Assembly (NCBI GenBank): GCA_037127255.1
Contig: JBANSL010000004.1
Coordinates: forward strand, 5,208,001-5,272,000
DNA length: 64,000 nt
Direction: 5' to 3'
From: Persicaria tinctoria
Taxonomy: Eukaryota; Streptophyta; Magnoliopsida; Caryophyllales; Polygonaceae
The notes beneath the pieces are model-generated. The model worked only from the letters and a program-made list of their open reading frames with translations, was not told the origin of the DNA and made no database searches. Shown here in pieces: positions 52,636 to 63,300 of the stretch (within the stretch, counting starts at the first letter, position 1; every line of letters starts with the position of its first letter). A program made the translations under genes and the position numbers.

Positions 52636-52978
52636 GGCCAATCCCCGAAGTGGTAAGACGACCACCATTTCCGACGATAATAGAGTGGGCAGGACCCTTA
52701 AAAGAAATAGATGAGAGGTTACCTGAGGAGTTCGTCATGTGGGAGGTGGCACTAGTGTCCATGTACCAAGAAGAGTCCGAACTTGTCGGCTGCATAGAGG
52801 AGAAGGCGTGATGTTGGTGCGGAGAGGGCCCAAGGAGTCCCTGTTGGCTCGGGTATGACCTCGTTGGAGAGGCCGGGTAGCCCTGTGGATGGGCTCCAAT
52901 GTGGGAATACCCCCTCTGTAAATGACTTGGAGGGGCGATAATCCCGACGAGAGATTGTTCGTGATCGTAGAAGGCCAT
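52636..52978 (-). pseudogene. Copia protease N-terminal fragment
   Basis: The minus-strand frame reads HSIIVGNGG after SSWYMDTSATSHMT, the copia protease active-site neighbourhood, with DTS in place of the usual DTG or DSG. The hAT element enters just after GIGHAT. After subtracting the hAT element and one TSD, the distance to the downstream frame is not a multiple of three, so another small indel is present. Confidence 0.75.
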
Positions 52979-53495
52979 GGTAAGGGTTTTTTTTTTTTAT
53001 GTGCCACTAAGTTAAAAAACAATTAACTTAGGGCCAGAAACGAAAAATAAAATAAAATACAAGGACGTTTTCGTAATTATGTTGAAAGAGATTCCTTTTG
53101 ATGGAAATTGGAAGCACGAACAGGAACTCGGAAGTACGGACAGAGACGGAGATGTCTCGGCGGCGAAGGGAAGGGGCGGATTCGGGCTGAGAGTGGCCGG
53201 CGGTTCCGGATCTGGGCAGCGAGAGCAGCGGCGGGGCTGCGGTGGTGGCGCCTGTGCGCGAGGGAGGAGGACAGCGAGAGGCAGATCTGGGCAGCGGCGG
53301 GGCTGCGGTGGTGGCGCCTGTGCGCGAGGGACAACGAGAGGGAGGGAAACTGGACGGAGGGGGTACGGCGGGTTGCCTGGGAAGAGTGGCGTCGGATCCG
53401 GTGAAGATGATGACTGCGACGGCGAGGGGAAGGTCGGAGGAAGAAGACCAGTGAGACGGGATGATCAATTTAGGGTTCCGTTAGGAAGAAAAGGA
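52979..53495. other. GC-rich leader of the second Copia element with a 66-bp duplication
   Basis: This replaces the expected gag. GCAGCGGCGGGGCTGCGGTG starts at 53225 and 53291 (66-bp period). Several frames are open because of composition, but none resembles gag. It may be captured host DNA. Confidence 0.5.
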
Positions 53496-53505
53496 TGTGA
53501 TACCA

Positions 53506-53648
53506 TGTAGAATGATAGAATTGATGTAAAGTCCTCCTTGAGGGTTTCCATTCATTGATATAACATGTATATATATAGGTTACAAAGGTATTTGGCCTTA
53601 ATGGGCTTTTAGCCCACTATACAATATTAAGACCTATGTAATCTATCA
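53506..53648 (-). repeat. 5' LTR of the second Copia element
   Basis: 143 bp, matching 44968-45106 apart from a 4-bp TA length change and about two substitutions, followed by TSD GACGG. Confidence 0.93.
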
Positions 53649-54011
53649 GACGGAGCCGGAGAGGGATGGGGTTGTGTGTTTGGATTGGAATTTGGGGGTC
53701 GGGTCTATCAGTCCGGATGAAGGGGATTGAGATTTTTTTTATTTCCAGATTTTTATTATTATTTGATTATTTAATATAATTTAAAAAATCAGAAAATTGA
53801 AAAATACCCAAAATATTTAAAAAAAAATCCTGATTTTTTGGGGTGGTGGTTAGTTTTGATAATAAAATAAGGTATTTTCGCAAATTTCTATATATTGATG
53901 CAATTGTTTTCAAACCTAGATATTTTTACAAACCAAATATCAAAGTGTGGTATTTAGTAGTAATTCCCCTATTATGAGGGAGGTGGTTTTATAAATTTAG
54001 CCAAATAAAAA

Positions 54012-56992
54012 GGGGCAATTTGCGAAGTAGCCACGAAATAGGTACTAATTAGTGAAATGTCCACGTTTTTGAACAAATTGGAGAATTGTCCGCTATATAT
54101 ATATACACTAATTTGATCTAATTAGCATCCCCAAATTCTGATTTTGGACAAACCGAGAAACACTCCTCGCTCGCCGCCGAGATCCACCGAGATCTGATGC
54201 CACCTCCGGCCACCAGATCGCTCCTTGTCGCCGTCGCCGCCGCTCCTTCTCTGATTGCCGGAGTTCGCGCGGGATCTCTCCTCTGAGATCCGAGATCTCC
54301 TCGATCTGTAATCTCTCCTCTCCTCCTTGTGCTGACCGGCAAGAAGCCGATCGTTATCTCCTCGTTTGCCGCTGTCACAGGAGGAGCAGGGGAGGAGGTC
54401 GGAGGAGCAGGGGAGGAGCTAGCTCCATCGGATTTGGTCATCAGATCGGCGCTCCATCGAATAGGATCGGAGCGCGGTTGCGGCCTTGGTTTCTCCGCGA
54501 GTCACTACTTTGAGTTGCGATTTTGATCCGGAAAATTATTTCTTAGATCTGGAAAATTTTAGTCCCAAATCCTTTGGATTTACTACATTCGGTTGCGGGT
54601 TTGATTAGATCTGGAAAATTTCAGTCCCAAATCCCTTGGATTTACTACTTTCGGTTGCGATTTTGATTAGATCTGGAAAATTTCAGTCCCAAATCGTCGG
54701 CGGCTCCATAACATGAGAGCGCCGCCAATTTGCGACTGAGAGAGGTCGTCGGAGAATTGTCGCCGGAGAGAGCGAGCAAGCGAAGGAGTGAGATCGGAGA
54801 CGAAGGGAGCGAGGCGCAACGGCGAGGCGGAGCCGACCGGCCCGTCGATCCTCTTCGCAGAAATCGGGAGGAAGGAGAAGGACTTTTGTGTTAAATTACA
54901 AAAATCACCCAATGAATATGAGAAATTAAAAAAACTATCTATATTTTATTATGTGATCCATAATCTATATTTTTATTTTTATTTTTGCACAACATACGAT
55001 TATATTTGCACAATTTACGGTTATATTTGCACGACAAAATTTTAAAAAAAAATAAAAAATAAAAAATAAAACTAGACTTGCTTAAATTTATTCTGAATCG
55101 CTTATAGTTTATTGAGAAAGTATGAAATTATATTGAGAAAAAATAAGATCATGTTGAGTATAAATTCACAATTCTCGATTGTTGTGCAAAAATAACATAT
55201 AGTTGAGCAAAAATAAGATGATGCTGAGCAAAATTTCACCAATCCCCCCATGTTGTGCAATTATTATCTATTGATAAGCAAAAATAAGACCATGTTGTGC
55301 AAAAATAAGAGCATGTTGAGCAATAATTTATTGAGAAAGTATGAAATTATATTGAGATAAAATAAGATCATGTTGAGTATAAATTCACAAGTCTCGATTG
55401 TTGTGCAAAAATAACATATAGTTGAGCAAAAATAAGATGATGTTGAGCAAAATTTCACCAATCCCCCATATTGTGCAATTATTGTCTATTGATAAGCAAA
55501 ATTAAAAGTATGTTGTGCAAATATAACCGTAAGTTGTGCAAATATGACCCCATTCTATTTTTTTTATTATTTTTTTTTATCATTTTGTCGTGCAAATATA
55601 AGAGGACGTTGTGCAAATATGATCGTAAGTTGTGCAAATATGACCCAAGGCTAGGTTTTTTTATTTTTTTTAATTTTTTTAACATTTTGTCGTGCAAATA
55701 TAAGAGTACGTTGTGCAAATATTAGAGTACGTTGTGCAAATATAACCGTAAGTTGTGCAAATATGATCCAAGTCTAGTTTTTTTTTTACATTTTGTACAT
55801 TGTGCAAATTTAAGAGTATGTTGTGCAAATATAACCATAAGGTGTGCAAATATGACCCAAGTCTAGTTTTTGTTTTGTTTTTATTTACATTTTGTCGTGC
55901 AAATATAAGAGTACGATGTGTACATATAATCGTATGTTGTGAAAAATATAATTTTTTTTCCGTTTTTTTTTTCCGTTTCAAAACTTTTTGTTGTGCAAAA
56001 ATAACATTACGTTGTGCACATAAATGGACTGATCGAGTCGCAATCGACGAGCGACGAAATTCACATTAAGATCGCAGTCTCTCTCCCATTCAAATTTAAC
56101 CATAAGTTGTGCAAATATATAACATTTTGTTGTGAAAAAAAAAGTAGATTATGGATCACATAATTAAATATAGATAGTTTTTTTAATTTCTCATATTCAT
56201 AGGGCAATTTTTGTAATTTAATACAAAAGTCCTTCTCCTACCTACGATTATCAGTCGAAGAGGAATAGGTCGATCGGCGCCGGATTGTAATTCGAGTTCC
56301 TCGTTCAAGATCGGTGTCGGATCGGAGTCGAAGAGGAACAAGACGATCGGAATCGAAGAGGAACAAAAGGAATCGGAGTCGAAAAGGTCGAAGAGATCGG
56401 AATCAGACCCAGCACCTCCCTCCCTCCCTCCCCGATTCCAGATCGAATCCGGCGCTCGATCGCCGCCGCCGTCGTCTCCGCCTCCTCCTCGCCGATGCTC
56501 GCTCGCTCGCTCCGCCTCGCTCGACGGCCGGATCTGAGCAAACAGCTCTCTCGGCGCCGCTCATAGATCGATTTCGAGATCTGAAGCCGGAGACATGAAT
56601 CAGTTTCGAGATCTCGGATCTAGAATCGAAGGTGGCATCAGATGCGACCGACATCGGATAGCGAAGCAACAGATGCTTGCCATGGCTGCCGATCCATTCC
56701 AGTTCTGCAGATCCCACGCCCAAGGAGCTTCACCTCCAGATCCGGCGATGAGCGAGAGGGCAAGGACGAGAGAGCGAGAGGGCGGGCGAGCTCGAGGAAG
56801 CGGCCGGAGAGATCGAGGTAGCCGGAGAGATTGAGAGAGCCAGAAATCTGAGCGAGTGAGAGAAAGAATGAGAGAAAGGAGGGAGACACAATTAATTAGG
56901 GGTTATATAGTAGACATTTTGCTAATTTGTCCAAAAAGGTGGACAATTCACCAATTTGTCTAAAAAAAAATGCCTATTTGGCAAATTTTTTC
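54012..56992. mobile_element. Mutator-like element with captured sequence, 9-bp TSD AAATAAAAA
   Basis: The direct repeat AAATAAAAA is at 54003-54011 and 56993-57001. The ends GGGGCAATTTGCG and, on the minus strand, GAAAAAATTTGCC continue into matching segments (ATGTCCACGTTTTTGAACAA / TTGTCCACCTTTTTGGACAA), giving imperfect TIRs of about 100 bp. GC-rich gene-like blocks (54120-54880 and 56240-56830) flank an inner fold-back with tandem units. No transposase is visible, and the architecture is Pack-MULE-like. It lies directly upstream of the importin gene. Confidence 0.75.
54873..56239. mobile_element. Inner fold-back element with TTGTGCAAATAT repeats
   Basis: The arms at about 54873-54967 and 56139-56239 are inverted copies roughly 95 bp long (AGGAGAAGGACTTTTGTxTT at the outside, TTATGTGATCCATAATCTA inside). 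The interior has many TTGTGCAAATATAAxxGTA units in one orientation, interrupted by T-runs, plus an 80-bp-scale duplication (55130-55250 versus 55320-55490). It is similar in motif to the arrays at 3670-4285 and 8275-8610. Confidence 0.7.
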
Positions 56993-57001
56993 AAATAAAA
57001 A

Positions 57002-57336
57002 TGCTGGTAAATGATTTTGTTTTTAATAAAAAGCCGGAAAAATAGGATTAGTTGGTCCGTAGTCGGTGGTACTTGGTCGACTTTGAAATACCGCCTGTTT
57101 AATTTCCCTCCAAAACAACAAGTTCAGATGACAACCAAACCGCCACCTCATAATTTCTCTTCCCCATATTACCCCTCATCTTTTTCTAATTCCCACCCAA
57201 GTCCTCAAAACCCTCAACAAATACATCCACTCCCCTCTCTCTCTTTGAGGCCGCCACTTGCAAAGGGGTTTCGAGGGAGATACCCAATCCATCATCTTCT
57301 TCCTCCGAAACCCTAGCTTCTCTCCATCCCGCAGCC
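57002..57336 (+). promoter_or_regulatory. Proximal promoter and 5' UTR region of the importin gene
   Basis: 335 bp between the Mutator-like TSD and the ATG. It contains pyrimidine-rich leader sequence (57190-57330) ending in CCGCAGCC before the ATG. No clear TATA box is close by, as is common for housekeeping genes. The true promoter may extend into the transposon. Confidence 0.45.
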
Positions 57337-60300
57337 ATGGATTCCTCTGCTCCTACTCAGCTCCAGCAGGCGCAATTGGCTGCGATACTCGGTCCCGATG
57401 GCGCCCCATTTGAAACGCTGATCTCCCACCTCATGTCATCCTCCAACGATCAGCGATCTCAGGCCGAATCTCTCTTCAATCTCTGCAAGCAAACCGATCC
57501 TGATTCGCTCTCCGTCAAGCTCGCTCACCTCCTTCAACTCTCGCCCCACCACGAGGCCCGCGCTATGTCCGCGATTCTCCTTCGGAAGCTGCTCACTCGC
57601 GATGACTCCTATATCTGGCCTCGCATCTCTCCCGCCTCGCAATCCTCCCTCAAATCGGTTCTTCTTTCGTGTGTTCAGCGCGAGGAGGTGAAGTCGATCA
57701 CAAAGAAGCTGTGCGACACCGTATCCGAGCTTGCTTCCGGTATTCTTCCTGAGAACGGCTGGCCTGAGCTGTTGCCGTTCATGTTTCAGTGCGTCTCATC
57801 CGATTCGCCAAAATTGCAAGAATCCGCGTTTCTTATCTTCTCTCAGTTGTCTCAATACATTGGAGAAAGTTTAGTCCCTTTCATCAAGGATCTTCACGGT
57901 GTGTTCCTGAATTGCCTGACAAACTCCGCGAATCCAGATGTTCGAGTCGCTGCTTTGAGTGCCGCTATCAATTTCATCCAGTGCCTTCCCAGTTCTAATG
58001 AGATGGACAGGTTTCAAGATCTCTTGCCCTTAATGATGAAGACTTTGACCGAGGCTTTGAACTCTGGTCTAGAGGCGACGGCACAGGAAGCTCTTGAGCT
58101 CTTGATTGAATTGGCGGATGCTGAACCCCGGTTTTTAAGAAGGCAGCTCGTCGACGTTGTGGGATCTATGCTTCAGATTGCCGAAGCTGAATCCCTCGAG
58201 GAAGGTACTCGCCACTTGGCTGTTGAGTTCGTAATCGCCCTTGCTGAGGCCAGGGAGAGGGCCCCTGGAATGATTAGAAAGCTGCCGCAGTTCATTAGCA
58301 GGTTGTTTGGGGTGTTGATGAAGATGTTGTTAGACATAGAGGATGATCCTCTGTGGCATAGCGCCGAGGTTGAGCATGAAGATGCGGGTGAGACTAGCAA
58401 TTACAGTGTTGGCCAGGAGTGCCTTGATAGGATTTCGATTGCCCTTGGTGGAAACACAATTGTTCCAGTTGCATCAGAGTTGTTGCCTGTCTATTTGGCT
58501 GCTCCAGAGTGGCAAAAGCATCATGCTGCATTGATTGCACTTGCCCAAATTGCCGAAGGATGTACTAAGGTAACTAATGAAGCATGGTTAAACATTGAGT
58601 TGATTTTCTTTGATAATTTGTGTCAATTTTCTGTTGCCTCATTGGGTTGACTGTACATTGTGGTGCAGGTGATGATAAAAAATTTGGAGCCAGTTGTGAA
58701 TATGGTACTGAGTTCCTTCCAAGATCCTCACCCACGAGTTAGATGGGCAGCTATTAATGCTGTTGGGCAGCTCTCTACAGACTTGGGCCCAGATTTGCAA
58801 ACTCAGTATCACCACCGAGTTCTACCAGCTCTTGCCGGAGCCATGGATGATTTCGAGAACCCCAGAGTGCAGGTTGATTGCTGTCCATCTTTTTTTTCAT
58901 GGTTGTGTCAGGATTGTTTAAATATTTTCAATGTTGAATAATTATTCTGGTTGTTCTTTTTATTGCAAACTAGCATGAAACATCAAAATGTATGCAGCTC
59001 ATTGGTATAGTGCTTGTGTAGAATCCTAGAAGGATACTTTTCAAAGTTGGGCAGTGAGTGCTATATGTTTCCTTTGATTGTCCATATACAACCATGCTCT
59101 AGGTCACCCTTTTTGCATAGCTGTTATGGGATTTTCCGTCCTCCACTCTAGTCATCAGTTTCCCTGTTAGCTTAGGGGAGGGTATGTATATTGTTCCATT
59201 GTGGTTTTGTATTTACCTTGGTTCTTTATAGTTGTTAATAGTGAATACTTGGAATCTTTGTGGTGGAATGTTTGGAAACTTGGGATTTGGAGGGCTAGGG
59301 CATTAATAGGAAAATAATGGATCTTTGCAGGCACATGCTGCTTCTGCTGTCCTCAATTTCAGTGAGAACTGTACACCAGAGATTTTAACACCATACATGG
59401 ATGGAATTGTTAGCAAATTGCTTGTCCTTCTGCAGGTAAATTAATTAACTATATTTTTCTTTTTCTTTTTTTAGCATGAAAGTATATTTATTTTTGTTCG
59501 TAGCATCTTTCTTTATGTTCCCCTTTGATATAAACAAAAACTTTTTAAGAACAATAACTGTTTTATGCAGAATGGCAAGCAAATGGTACAAGAGGGAGCA
59601 CTAACTGCTTTGGCATCAGTTGCTGACTCATCCCAGGTATGCTTCTTCTGACTTTTAAGTGGTGTTTGATGTTGTGTTTGTTGTGAGGGACATTCTCTAA
59701 TCCTATTTGGTTCACAGGAACATTTTCAAAAGTATTACGATGCTGTCATGCCTTACTTGAAGACTATTTTGATAAATGCAACTGACAAGTCTAACCGTAT
59801 GCTGCGTGCAAAAGCGATGGAGTGCATCAGTTTAGTTGGAATGGCTGTTGGTAAGGAGAAGTTTAAGGATGATGCCAAGCAGGTTCGTTAGATTGTTATG
59901 TGAATAGGATTTCTTTTTTATTCCATGAGTTTGATATTGGTATTATTTTTCAGCTTGCTCTTTCACGCAACACCATCTTGTATTCATTCACTTTCGTCAC
60001 TTTTGATGTTGTATTAGGACAGTTCGGCTATAAAACTAATTTGAATGTTTTATTTCATCCTAGGTTATGGAACTGCTTATGTCATTGCAAGGGTCCCCAA
60101 TGGAAGCAGACGACCCAATAACCAGTTACATGCTGCAGGCAAGCTCTCTCTTGGTTTTGAGATGCCACTAGAATTTATGTCCTTCCCTTCTCACTGTTTC
60201 TGTATCTCACTGCTTCTGTAACATATGAATTCCGTTTCAGGCATGGGCCAGGCTTTGCAAGTGCCTGGGACAGGATTTTCTACCTTACATGAGTGTTGTT

Positions 60301-63300
60301 ATGCCACCCCTACTCCAGTCAGCTCAGCTAAAACCTGATGTAACCATCACATCAGCGGATTCAGATGATGAGATTGATGACTCTGATGATGACAGGTCAT
60401 CTTTATGTTCTTCCTTATCGTTTTGTTTCTTTTCTAAATATTGGGTTTACAGCTGAGAAGCCTGAAATTGTCATGTGCACTTGTTTGTGTGATTGCATGT
60501 GATGGAAAGGCCCATTTCAGTTGTTTTAATTTCAATAGCACATTTACAGCCCTGAATGTTAACTGAGGACGAACTGGATTCTCTTTGCAGTATGGAGACC
60601 ATTACACTTGGTGACAAAAGGATAGGAATCAAGACTAGTGTCTTGGAGGAAAAAGCTACTGCCTGTAATATGTTGTGTTGTTATGCTGATGAACTGAAGG
60701 AAGGATTCTACCCCTGGATCGATCAGGTTTGTTGTACTTGGCTGCCTTATTAAAGGTAAAATTTCCATAACCAATAATGCAAAATCAACTGCAATGTTAT
60801 CAATGCAGGTTGCTCCAACACTAGTACCACTTTTGAAGTTCTATTTCCATGAAGAAGTCCGCAGAGCTGCTGTTTCTGGTATGGAGTTGATTAATTCCAT
60901 TTTAGAGTCATTTAACCAGTTTATCCCTTTATTCAACCTTGTATGTTCTTGTTTTTATTAAAAGCACATTTACCCATACTTACAGCTATGCCCGAACTCC
61001 TACGCTCAGCAAAATTAGCAGTAGAGAAAGGAACGGCCCAGGGTCGTGATTTATCCTATGTCAAGCAGTTATCTGATTACATTGTACCAGCTTTGGTGGA
61101 AGCCTTGCAGAAGGTTTGTTCTATCTATTTGGAATTGTTTTTTTTTTCTGAACATGAACTTCTATACCTGAAAATGTATGTTATACAATCTTCATTTGAC
61201 ATACAGGAGCCTGATGTGGAAATAACTGCTGCTATGTTGGATGCACTTAATGAATGCTTACAGGTTGGTTACTTTCTACTATATTCTCAAAAGCTGCTCA
61301 ACTCAAATATGTTATACCTGTTTTCAAATTGTTTTCTACATGAATATCTATGCCATTCATTATAAATTGTGATGGTATTTTAATCGACTTCTTTGTGGTC
61401 AGATATCTGGACCCATTCTAGATGAAACCCAGGTGAGGTCCATTGTTGATGAAATTAAGAAGGTACTTACTGCTAGCTCTATCAGAAGAAGTGAACGAGC
61501 AGAAAGGGCTAAGGCTGAGGACTTTGATGCGGAAGAAGGAGAGTTACTCAGAGAGGAAAATGAGCAGGAAGAAGTTGTTTTTGACCAAGTTTGTATTCTA
61601 AACTGATTATTTCTTGAATTGCTTTTACATAGTTTCCATCATGCATAGATCTTGGACATGCATAATCTCCCTTGATATGAGTACTGCATTCAATTTTATG
61701 CTTTATAGTATTGCATTCATCATATTTATGCTTTATTCTTGTCTCTTCCTCCCTCTTCCCAAGGGGTGTTGGGACTATGCAATGAAAGAGAGATGGTTGT
61801 CATGAAATTTTTCCAAGTGTTGGACCTTGACTTCTTATACTCTGGTTTTCTATATAGGTGGGTGAAATACTCGGCACATTGATTAAAACATTTAAGTCAT
61901 CATTCTTGCCACTCTTTGATGAGCTGGCCTCTTACATAACACCTATGTGGGTAAGTATCAACATATTAGAGCTTGATCCTTGATCTATTAATTTGCTAGT
62001 TTTCTGGTGTTTTGGAGCAAGCTGTAATTTCTTGATCCCTGAGCCATTTGTTCGTGGGTTATTTTTTCTCATCCATTATGTACACAGGGAAAAGATAAAA
62101 CATCTGAAGAGCGACGAATTGCAATTTGTTTATTTGATGAGGTTGTAGAGCAGTGTCGTGAAGCTGCACTTAAGTAAGCAAAACTGCTCAATTGAAATAA
62201 TGTTGGCAATAAGTAACATTCTGGCATATGCCAAATGTGAATGCTCACTTCTTTCTGTAACAGGTATTATGATACATACCTTCCTTTGTTGTTGGATGCT
62301 TGCAATGATGAGAATTCAGATGTTCGACAGGTTAGTACCTCATATGGGGCTCTCATTGATATTATTTCTTGTGTCATGCTCGTCTTAATTCTGTTCTTCC
62401 TTTTCAGTCTGCAGTATATGGGCTTGGTATTTGCGCTGAGTTTGGTGGTCCTGTGTTTAAGCCTTTAGTTGGAGGTAATGTTTTTTTTCCTCTTTTATTT
62501 ATTACTTATTACAACAATATTATATAATCATTAACATTTTATGATGGCCATGTACAGAGGCTCTTTCAAGACTAAATGTTCTCATTCAACACCCTAATGC
62601 TCTAGAGTCTGAAAATGTAATGGCTTATGATAATGCCATATCTGCTCTAGGGAAGATCTGCCAATTTCACAGGGACAGTATTGATGCATCTCAGGTATGG
62701 TTCCTTTTTTAACCTCTTTCTTGGGTGCTAGATATTTATCTTGGGTAATGCTCTGGTAATTAGAGCTTAAGGTTCGATAACGATGGCTCTGTCTAATGCT
62801 TAATAATTTTCTACAATTCAAGCTATCATCCAGGAATTTCATGCCGATCTAGTAGCTAGATTAGCTTGTTTCTGGTTTATTGTTTGGATAGTTTGTTATT
62901 GGAATATTATTCTATCACTCAACCTTTTAATCCGGTTGCCCCAACATTTCATGAGAATCTGATAGTTAGAGAAGGCAATGTATCTGACCTGTTGTTATAT
63001 CCTTTTGTATTTTGTCAGGTTATACCTGCTTGGCTAAGTCGCTTGCCTATCAAAAGTGATTTGATAGAGGCCAAAGTTGTTCATGACCAACTTTGTTCAA
63101 TGGTTGAAAGGTGAGTATTTGCCAAAGGTTGCTATGTTGTGTTGATTTCTTGTCCTTGTCTTATTGAAAGTTTATGACCAACAATTAATGAAGTTAGCTT
63201 CAAAACAACAACAACACCAATCATCTCAGTATATCCTACACCTAGCCGGGTCTGGGGGGTCTAGTAGTACGCACCCTTTCCGCAACCAAGTTGAGAGGGT

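Larger units (their letters stand above)
44968..53648 (-). mobile_element. Ty1/copia element with short LTRs and no gag, TSD GACGG
   Basis: LTRs TGTAGAATGATAG...ATCTATCA lie at 44968-45106 (139 bp) and 53506-53648 (143 bp, four extra bases in a TA run). The TSD GACGG is at 44963-44967 and 53649-53653. A GCGGGGGTT polypurine tract adjoins the 3' LTR. The primer site (TGGTATCACATCC, 53493-53505 on the minus strand) matches the usual methionine site for eight bases. Protease, integrase, RT and RNase H are present. Only about 530 bp lie between the 5' LTR and protease, so gag is absent. A hAT element splits the protease region. Confidence 0.93.
43937..53950. mobile_element. Mutator-like element (outer layer of a nest), 9-bp TSD TATTTAGTA
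   Basis: The 9-bp direct repeat TATTTAGTA lies at 43928-43936 and 53951-53959. Inside, left sequence ..GGTTTGTAAAAGTATACC and right sequence (minus strand) ..GGTTTGTAAAAATATCTAGG are inverted copies, although the very ends differ by about 18 bp, which suggests end decay. After removing the Copia element the body is about 1.3 kb: AT-rich flanks, a TGACAGGAT cluster, and a GC-rich gene-like block (about 44700-44967 plus 53654-53720). It looks like a non-autonomous Mutator element with captured gene sequence. Confidence 0.65.

Noticed and set aside
53028..53468. Proline/alanine/arginine-rich frames in the GC-rich leader of the second Copia element as gag
   Set aside because: There is no gag motif or zinc knuckle. 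Frames are open on both strands because of composition and a 66-bp duplication.
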